Below are positions 1-3,847 of a DNA stretch of 5,181 bases, in pieces (the stretch's first letter is position 1; each line of letters opens with the position of its first letter). The stretch is from positions 1-5,181 of the forward strand of contig JAHYYK010000070.1 of NCBI GenBank assembly GCA_019425005.1, given 5' to 3'. This stretch comes from Collinsella sp. (GTDB lineage: Bacteria > Actinomycetota > Coriobacteriia > Coriobacteriales > Coriobacteriaceae). The translations under genes and the position numbers were made by a program. The notes below the pieces were generated by a model. That model worked only from the letters and a program-made list of their open reading frames with translations. It was not told where the DNA came from and searched no databases.

Positions 1-214
1 TCCCGGTGAGCTGCTGCATGTGATTGCCGATGCCCATATTTACGACCGTCATGTCAATATCGTCCGTGAGCTTATCGAGCGCCCGCAGTTTGCGGCGCCC
101 AAGGTAACGCTTCACCCCGACGTGCATGATTTTTACGCGTTTACGACTGATGACCTGATCGTCGAGGGCTATGAGCACGGCCCGCAGGTCAAGAACATTC
201 CTATTGCGGTGTAG
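1..214 (+). CDS. thyA: Thymidylate synthase, C-terminal part (5' end outside window)
   Basis: ThyA methylates dUMP to dTMP in the cytoplasm using methylene-tetrahydrofolate and releases dihydrofolate. Only the last 70 residues are present; the first whole codon begins at base 2. Visible family marks are the segment IADAHIYDRH, matching the GDCHLY segment of E. coli ThyA whose His and Tyr contact the dUMP ribose, then LIVEGYEHGP and the C-terminal end KNIPIAV, matching the E. coli EGYDPHP and APVAI. This tail closes over the active site in the family. The stop is TAG at 212-214. The catalytic Cys lies upstream of the window. folA follows after 9 bases, so the two are almost certainly co-transcribed. 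The product identity is secure; only the missing 5' part is unknown. Confidence 0.95.
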   Translation, partial: PGELLHVIADAHIYDRHVNIVRELIERPQFAAPKVTLHPDVHDFYAFTTDDLIVEGYEHGPQVKNIPIAV

Positions 215-218
215 GTGG
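213..218 (+). promoter_or_regulatory. Ribosome binding site of folA, overlapping the thyA stop
   Basis: AGGTGG lies 5 bases before ATG 224 and shares two bases with the thyA TAG stop. It decides the folA start: the in-frame GTG codons at 215 and 218 lie within or next to this site and so cannot use it. The overlap suggests that ribosomes ending thyA help start folA. Confidence 0.65.
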
Positions 219-223
219 TGCTC

Positions 224-742
224 ATGACGTGTAAGCTATCTGCTATCGTCGCCGTGTGTGACGATTGGGGCATTGGGTGCGAGGGCGACATGGTGGTGTC
301 CAATCGCGCCGACATGCGCCATTTTGTGGCCTGCACCAAGGGCTGCCCGGTCATCATGGGGCGCAAGACGCTGCTGAGTTTCCCCGGCGGGCGTCCTCTC
401 AAGAACCGCCGCAATATCGTGCTCACCCGCGACGAGGGCTTTGCTGCCGAGGGTGTCGACGTGGTGCATAGCGTTGACGAAGCGCTCGCTGCGGTTGCCG
501 ATGAGCCCGTTGCCTGGGTGATCGGTGGCGGCGATGTCTATCGGCAGTTTTTACCGTACTGCGTGGAGGCCAAGGTCACTCATAACCGCTGCGTCCATCC
601 CGTGGATACGTACTTTCCCGATTTGGAAGCCGATCCCGCGTGGGAGATTGCGCAGCGTAGCGGGGTCGCAACGATTGCCGCCGGTGAGGGCGACGAGGGT
701 GTCGATTATGAGTTCGTGACGTATCGTCGCGTTGAGGCATAA
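224..742 (+). CDS. folA: Dihydrofolate reductase
   Basis: FolA reduces dihydrofolate to tetrahydrofolate with NADPH in the cytoplasm, recycling the product of ThyA encoded just upstream; it is the trimethoprim target. With ATG 224 the protein has 172 residues, normal for a bacterial DHFR (about 160-170). An ungapped match to B. subtilis/E. coli DHFR from memory places the catalytic acid at Asp30 and the pterin-packing Phe at Phe34. NADPH-binding segments are VIMGRKT (43-49), RRNIVLTR (62-69) and the glycine motif VIGGGDVY (99-106). The family's usual Pro-Trp before the catalytic Asp (PWxLPxD) is Val24-Val25 here, followed by SNRAD; related Clostridia-type DHFRs, as I recall, often have hydrophobic residues there and share the SFPGGxPLKNRxNIVLT block. 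A GTG start at 215 is possible but has no ribosome binding site. Confidence 0.93.
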   Translation: MTCKLSAIVAVCDDWGIGCEGDMVVSNRADMRHFVACTKGCPVIMGRKTLLSFPGGRPLKNRRNIVLTRDEGFAAEGVDVVHSVDEALAAVADEPVAWVIGGGDVYRQFLPYCVEAKVTHNRCVHPVDTYFPDLEADPAWEIAQRSGVATIAAGEGDEGVDYEFVTYRRVEA

Positions 743-786
743 ATCGTCTGGCGTGAACGGTATCATCGGGTTGTTTGAATGCATGG

Positions 787-805
787 GGCGGCGCTTAGCG
801 TCGCC
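787..805 (+). terminator. Terminator-like hairpin after folA
   Basis: GGCGGCGC (787-794) pairs with GCGTCGCC (798-805) across a 3-base TTA loop, giving 8 pairs including one G-U. The following bases, TCGTTTGGT, are only moderately T-rich, so this is a plausible but imperfect intrinsic terminator for the thyA-folA unit. It starts 44 bases after the folA stop. Confidence 0.5.
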
Positions 806-810
806 TCGTT

Positions 811-819
811 TGGTATAGA
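811..819 (+). promoter_or_regulatory. Possible extended -10 promoter element before the methyltransferase gene
   Basis: TG-G-TATAGA at 811-819 fits an extended -10 (TGnTATAAT, four of six core matches). There is no convincing -35 at the right distance, which extended -10 promoters can do without. Transcription would start near 826, leaving a short leader. Its place directly after the hairpin at 787-805 suggests a boundary between two transcription units. Confidence 0.35.
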
Positions 820-851
820 TGTGCTGTTAAGAAGGGTGCGGGCTGGCTGCT

Positions 852-1766
852 ATGACTGATGCCGTTGAGGTACTGCGAATTGATTCGCTCGAGGACGAGC
901 GGCTCGATGCCTACGTGCGACTGACCGAGCGCGAGTTGCGCTGCGTGCTGGAGCCGCAAAAGGGCATCTTTATCGCCGAGAGTGCCAAGGTTATCGAGCG
1001 CGCGGTGCGCGCCGGATACCAGCCGGTGAGCTTTCTTTTGGGCGAACGCTGGCTCGACCAGATGATGCCGCTGTTCGAGCGCCTGGTTGTGCGCGAGGGC
1101 GCGGGTCCGGTTCCTGTGTTCGTTGCCTCCATGGAGCTCATGGAGCAGCTGACGGGCTTTAACGTGACGCGCGGTGCGCTCGCGGCATTCCGTCGTCCAC
1201 GTCAGATTCCAGTTGATGAGTTCTTGGGCGGTGTCGTCGAGGCGGCGGGGGAGCGCCCGGTGCGCGTATGCGTCCTCGAGGGCATTGTCGACCACACCAA
1301 CGTCGGCGCGATTTTCCGCTCGGCGGCTGCGCTGAACGTCGATGGCATTTTGGTGAGCCCTACTTGCTGTGACCCGCTGTATCGTCGCTCGGCCCGCGTG
1401 AGCATGGGCACGGTTTTCCAGGTGCCCTGGACGCGCATTGGCAGCGAGGCGCGCGTATGGCCGCATGATGGGCTGTCGGCGCTGCACGATGCCGGCTTTT
1501 CGTGTGCCGCCATGGCGTTGACGGATGATTCGGTGTCATTGGACGATCCCGCGCTGCAGGAGATTGACCGCCTGGCAATCTTTATGGGCACCGAGGGTGC
1601 TGGCTTGGGCGCCAAGACCATTGCGGGCTGTGACCGAGCCGTGCGAATTCCGATGGCGCACGGGGTCGATTCGCTCAACGTGGCCGCGGCAAGTGCCGTC
1701 GCCTTTTGGCAGCTGTGCCCGCACGTGAGCAATGAGTATCACTACCAGCCGGGTTTGTATCACTAG
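852..1766 (+). CDS. TrmH/SpoU-family 2'-O-ribose RNA methyltransferase
   Basis: This 304-residue protein should transfer a methyl group from SAM to a ribose 2'-OH in rRNA or tRNA. The N-terminal ~120 residues look like the family's substrate-binding domain (IFIAESAKVIERAV around 38-51). The C-terminal SPOUT (knotted) domain shows all three motifs: motif 1 NVGAIFR (150-156) with catalytic-type Arg156, motif 2 IFMGTEGAGL (243-252), and motif 3 IPMAHGVDSLNVAAA (266-280), which form the SAM-binding knot and dimer face. The target nucleotide cannot be read from the sequence; 23S rRNA enzymes such as RlmB or AviRb and tRNA enzymes share these motifs. ATG 852 is the first ATG, but the only purine-rich site, GAAGGG at 831-836, is 15 bases away; a CTG at 843 would have a 6-base spacing. 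It is probably transcribed on its own. Confidence 0.9.
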   Translation: MTDAVEVLRIDSLEDERLDAYVRLTERELRCVLEPQKGIFIAESAKVIERAVRAGYQPVSFLLGERWLDQMMPLFERLVVREGAGPVPVFVASMELMEQLTGFNVTRGALAAFRRPRQIPVDEFLGGVVEAAGERPVRVCVLEGIVDHTNVGAIFRSAAALNVDGILVSPTCCDPLYRRSARVSMGTVFQVPWTRIGSEARVWPHDGLSALHDAGFSCAAMALTDDSVSLDDPALQEIDRLAIFMGTEGAGLGAKTIAGCDRAVRIPMAHGVDSLNVAAASAVAFWQLCPHVSNEYHYQPGLYH

Positions 1767-1891
1767 GCAGTTATTCCGCACCGTGCTCTAATTCGGAGTG
1801 TTTCGGTCGCCGCCAGTCGGTGCTAAGCTGGTTTTGGCTTTGGTTTTAAATTGCTGTTTTGTTGTTTGACGTATGCGTGTGGGGAGGGCGT
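1767..1891. other. Intergenic region with T-rich leader before the MATE gene
   Basis: This 125-base gap has no gene. Its right half (about 1831-1868) is a G/T-rich patch with repeated TTTTGG/TTTGG/TTTT runs, unlike the GC-rich neighbours. A weak hairpin, CCAG 1813-1816 with CTGG 1828-1831, lies just before that patch, and TGCTAAGCT at 1821-1829 is a poor extended -10 candidate. I could not choose a convincing promoter or terminator here. Confidence 0.4.
1883..1887 (+). promoter_or_regulatory. Ribosome binding site deciding the MATE GTG start
   Basis: GGAGG sits 4 bases before GTG 1892, a slightly short spacing. It favours that codon over the farther upstream TTG at 1859, which has only T-rich sequence before it. 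Confidence 0.6.
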
Positions 1892-3241
1892 GTGGCTAAG
1901 AAATCTACGGCTATCGATGTAACGCAAGGTGTCATTTGGCAGCAATTACTGTCGCTGTGCGTCCCTATCTTCTTTAGTTCGTTTTTTCAGCAGGCTTACA
2001 CGCTTATCGGTACCTATATCGTCGGTCAGTTTGGCGGCAAGTTAGCGCTGGGTGGCATTCAGGCCACGATGGTGCTCACGGAGCTCTGCATTGGTTTTTG
2101 CGTCGGTGTGGGTGCTGGCTGTGCCGTTATTACCGGCCAGTTTTTTGGTCAGCACGATGACGAGCGCTTGAGCCGATCGGTCCATACGGCCATGACGCTC
2201 GCGCTGGTGGGCGGCATTGTCATTTCCATTCTGGGCATGGTGTTTGTCGAGCCGATGCTTGTGCTGATGAATACACCGCATGAGCTGCTGGCCGAGGGTG
2301 TGGCGTATGCCCGTTGTTACTTTGCCGCCATGTTTGCGGCGCTGCTGCTCAATATGGGGACGGCGTTGTTGCGCGCCGTGGGTGACACGCGCGGTCCGGC
2401 GGTCATTATTGCTTCCGGCTGCTTCGTCAACGTGGCGCTCGACATTCTCTTTGTCGCCGTGCTGCACATGGAAGCGCTGGGCTGCGGCATCGCGGTGGCG
2501 CTGACTATCTGCACCAATGCCACGATGATTGTGATCCGCATGATGCGCGCTCCGGGGGCGTGGCGTCTTTCGCTCTCAAAGCTCGGTATTGACCCCGGTA
2601 TCTGCAAGAGCATGCTATCGTGCGGTTTGCCGCTGGGCGTTCAGTCTGCGGCGTATTCGATCTCCAATGTTTTGATTCAGGTGTCGGTCAACTCGTTTGG
2701 AGCCGATGTCACGACCGCTTGGGGCCTTTCCGGCCGCCTGGACGGCATTATCTGGATGGTGACCGAGGCGCTCGGCGTTTCGATCACCACGTTCTCGGCG
2801 CAGAACTTTGGTGCGCGCAATTACGATCGCATGCGAAAGGGATACCACACGTCGCTCGTGCTTTCATTTGTGCTTATCGGTGGCCTGTCTGCCGTGCTGC
2901 TGGTATTCTCGGGCCCGCTTTCGCGTCTGTTTATCGACGATGCCGCAATTTCGGCCTACACCACGACGATTCTTCATTTCATCGCGCCGTTCTACGCGAT
3001 CTTCTCGATTATCGAAAACGCGTCCGGCTCCATCCGCGGCGCCGGCGTGAGCTTCCAGCCTATGATGCTCACGATATTCGGCACGGTCGTGCTCCGCGTG
3101 GCGTGGGTGTTCGCGATTATGCCGCTCGACCCCTCGCTCGAGCATCTGCTGCTGGTCTACCCCGTAACCTGGGTAATAACCGCCACGATGTTCACCGTCT
3201 ATCATCACAGCGGCAACTGGCTAGGCCGCGCCACTGCCTAG
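1892..3241 (+). CDS. MATE-family efflux transporter
   Basis: This is a predicted inner-membrane multidrug and toxin extrusion transporter, a cation-coupled antiporter; its substrate cannot be predicted. From GTG 1892 it has 449 residues, the usual MATE length, with about twelve hydrophobic segments in two related halves. Family marks are the TM1 segment QQAYTLIGTYIVG (33-45), the loop LLRAVGDTRGP (159-169), the TM5 motif NVALDILF with Asp184, and in the second half SIRGAGVSFQPM (380-391), the counterpart of the first loop. The TM1 position that in NorM, DinF and PfMATE holds a conserved Asp (xVDTxxVG) is Gly40 here, codon GGT at 2009-2011. The start is chosen because GGAGG precedes it and because AKKSTAIDVTQGVIWQQLL is a typical MATE N-terminus; a TTG at 1859 would add 11 residues. 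The gene stands alone and converges on cobO. Confidence 0.92.
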   Translation: MAKKSTAIDVTQGVIWQQLLSLCVPIFFSSFFQQAYTLIGTYIVGQFGGKLALGGIQATMVLTELCIGFCVGVGAGCAVITGQFFGQHDDERLSRSVHTAMTLALVGGIVISILGMVFVEPMLVLMNTPHELLAEGVAYARCYFAAMFAALLLNMGTALLRAVGDTRGPAVIIASGCFVNVALDILFVAVLHMEALGCGIAVALTICTNATMIVIRMMRAPGAWRLSLSKLGIDPGICKSMLSCGLPLGVQSAAYSISNVLIQVSVNSFGADVTTAWGLSGRLDGIIWMVTEALGVSITTFSAQNFGARNYDRMRKGYHTSLVLSFVLIGGLSAVLLVFSGPLSRLFIDDAAISAYTTTILHFIAPFYAIFSIIENASGSIRGAGVSFQPMMLTIFGTVVLRVAWVFAIMPLDPSLEHLLLVYPVTWVITATMFTVYHHSGNWLGRATA

Positions 3242-3267
3242 CCATTGGGGACGTCCGCAATGGCTAG
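3238..3267. terminator. Near-perfect 30-bp palindrome shared by two convergent genes; probable bidirectional terminator
   Basis: Arms CTAGCCATTG (3238-3247) and CAATGGCTAG (3258-3267) are exact inverted repeats. The ten bases between them hold the palindrome GGACGTCC (3249-3256), so 14 of 15 base pairs are symmetric about 3252/3253; only G3248/G3257 breaks the dyad. The MATE stop (TAG, 3239-3241) lies in the left arm and the cobO stop (complement of CTA, 3264-3266) in the right arm. Either transcript can form the same hairpin. Neither side has a T tract, so it is not a classical intrinsic terminator; it could act in 3'-end protection, be a REP-like repeat, or bind a protein. Confidence 0.6.
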
Positions 3268-3749
3268 TATTCGATGCCTTGGCGGGCCAGGAGGCCTTCG
3301 TCGAAGTAGTGTTTGACAGGGCGCATTTCGGTTACTAGGTCGGCAAGGTCGGCGAGGGGCAGCAATCCGCGGCCGGTGAGCACGAGCTCCGTGGTGGTCG
3401 GTTTCATCGCGATCAACGCTTCGACATCTTCGCGCGTCACAAAGCCCCGTCGCATGGCTTCTCCCAGCTCATCCAAGATCAGCACGTCGACCTGGCCAAT
3501 CTGCTCCCGCGCCAGCTCCATGATCTGTGTGGCACAGGCTTCGGGCGTGTCGCGGTCGGCCTGTACGATGCGTAGCCCCAATCGAGGTGCTGCGTCATGT
3601 TCGGCGCAGTGCAGCTTCTTGGCAAACTGAAGCATGAGTACGTTAAGCCCATAGCCCGTGGCGCGCAGCGCGAGCCCCAGCGCAGCCGTCGTCTTGCCCT
3701 TGCCGTCGCCCGTGTAGATCTGAACCTTGCCGACTTCCAGTGATGCCAT
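3264..3749 (-). CDS. cobO: Cob(I)yrinic acid a,c-diamide / corrinoid adenosyltransferase
   Basis: CobO (CobA/BtuR type, EC 2.5.1.17) moves the 5'-deoxyadenosyl group of ATP to reduced cobalt in corrinoids, making the coenzyme form of B12 in synthesis or salvage. The 161-residue protein has the family P-loop GDGKGKTTAALG (14-25), the segment LMLQFAKK (38-45), a Walker-B-like VDVLILDEL with Asp93-Glu94, LTGRG followed by ADLVTEMRPVKHYFDEG, and the typical C-terminal end QGIEY. It is somewhat shorter than the 170-200 residue E. coli and Pseudomonas enzymes, mainly at the N-terminus and after LTGRG. Start ATG 3747-3749 follows AAAGGA at a 5-base spacing. No other B12 gene is visible, so it may serve salvage or a distant pathway. 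PduO and EutT types are excluded by the P-loop pattern. Confidence 0.93.
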   Translation of the reverse strand: MASLEVGKVQIYTGDGKGKTTAALGLALRATGYGLNVLMLQFAKKLHCAEHDAAPRLGLRIVQADRDTPEACATQIMELAREQIGQVDVLILDELGEAMRRGFVTREDVEALIAMKPTTTELVLTGRGLLPLADLADLVTEMRPVKHYFDEGLLARQGIEY

Positions 3750-3754
3750 CTCTG

Positions 3755-3760
3755 TCCTTT
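3755..3760 (-). promoter_or_regulatory. Ribosome binding site of cobO
   Basis: On the minus strand AAAGGA lies 5 bases before ATG 3749. It is a good Shine-Dalgarno match and fixes the start. The hairpin at 3765-3791 ends only four bases upstream of it. Confidence 0.65.
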
Positions 3761-3764
3761 CGTG

Positions 3765-3791
3765 CCCGGCGTCGGTTTATCGCCGTCCGGG
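3765..3791 (-). promoter_or_regulatory. GC-rich hairpin in the cobO leader
   Basis: CCCGG (3765-3769) pairs with CCGGG (3787-3791), extended by a CG/CG pair with one bulged base; CGGCG/CGCCG (3767-3771 with 3781-3785) is a competing pairing. In cobO mRNA it lies four bases upstream of the ribosome binding site, so it could influence translation. It is far too small to be a cobalamin riboswitch and carries no B12-box-like sequence. Confidence 0.35.
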
Positions 3792-3802
3792 TTGGGTATT
3801 CT
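3775..3802 (+). promoter_or_regulatory. Weak candidate promoter for ftsH
   Basis: GTTTAT (3775-3780), a 16-base spacer and TATTCT (3797-3802) form a poor -35 and a four-of-six -10. It is proposed only because ftsH needs a promoter in this 92-base divergent gap unless it is read from within cobO. I see no CIRCE or HAIR heat-shock operator. Confidence 0.2.
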
Positions 3803-3809
3803 AGTTAGC

Positions 3810-3837
3810 ATTATCAACCCCAGTAGATGGAGTTCAA
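3810..3837 (-). promoter_or_regulatory. Candidate promoter for cobO
   Basis: Read on the minus strand, TTGAAC (complement of 3832-3837) is followed after 16 bases by GATAAT (complement of 3810-3815), matching the consensus hexamers at four and five of six positions. Transcription would start near 3803, giving a leader of about 50 bases that contains the hairpin at 3765-3791. Its -35 lies between the ftsH ribosome binding site and start codon, so the two genes' signals are interleaved. Confidence 0.4.
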
Positions 3838-3847
3838 GCAGATGGAG
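3825..3847 (+). repeat. Direct repeat AGATGGAG at the ftsH start
   Basis: AGATGGAG occurs at 3825-3832 and again at 3840-3847, a period of 15 bases or five codons, so each copy carries an in-frame ATG. The first copy supplies the GGAG ribosome binding site and the second the preferred start codon. It may be a small duplication or chance. Confidence 0.5.
3829..3832 (+). promoter_or_regulatory. Ribosome binding site of ftsH
   Basis: GGAG lies 9 bases before ATG 3842, which is acceptable spacing. The in-frame ATG at 3827 overlaps it and has no site of its own upstream, and ATG 3848 is 15 bases away, so 3842 is the best start. Confidence 0.5.

Noticed and set aside
215..223. folA start at GTG 215
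   Set aside because: It would begin inside or directly at its own ribosome binding site. ATG 224 has AGGTGG at 5-base spacing and gives the normal DHFR N-terminus.
795..1487. 230-residue open frame on the minus strand opposite the RNA methyltransferase
   Set aside because: It is an antisense shadow, Arg/Ala/His-rich with no domain, and the plus strand holds all three SpoU motifs in the correct frame.
215..1766. Antifolate-resistance cluster (folA with efflux pump)
   Set aside because: The DHFR and MATE genes are separated by an unrelated methyltransferase gene and a likely terminator, and nothing shows mobility or co-regulation; a linked resistance role would be speculation.
1773..1807. Intrinsic terminator after the RNA methyltransferase
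   Set aside because: ATTCCG/CGGAGT (1773-1778 with 1794-1799) and ACCG/CGGT (1780-1783 with 1804-1807) give only weak, competing stems with a long loop or bulge and no T tract directly after.
2620..3267. 215-residue plus-strand open frame overlapping the MATE gene
   Set aside because: It is a frame-shifted reading of transporter DNA, rich in Arg, Cys and His with no membrane segments, so it is a shadow rather than a frameshifted gene.
3750..3841. Cobalamin riboswitch upstream of cobO
   Set aside because: The gap is only 92 bases, while cobalamin riboswitches span around 200, and no B12-box-like sequence is visible; the short GC hairpin alone does not qualify.
3790..3841. CIRCE or HAIR heat-shock operator before ftsH, prompted by TTAGCATTATC at 3805-3815
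   Set aside because: CIRCE needs TTAGCACTC-N9-GAGTGCTAA; only the first six bases match and there is no inverted partner. No CTTGAGT/ACTCAAG pair is present either.
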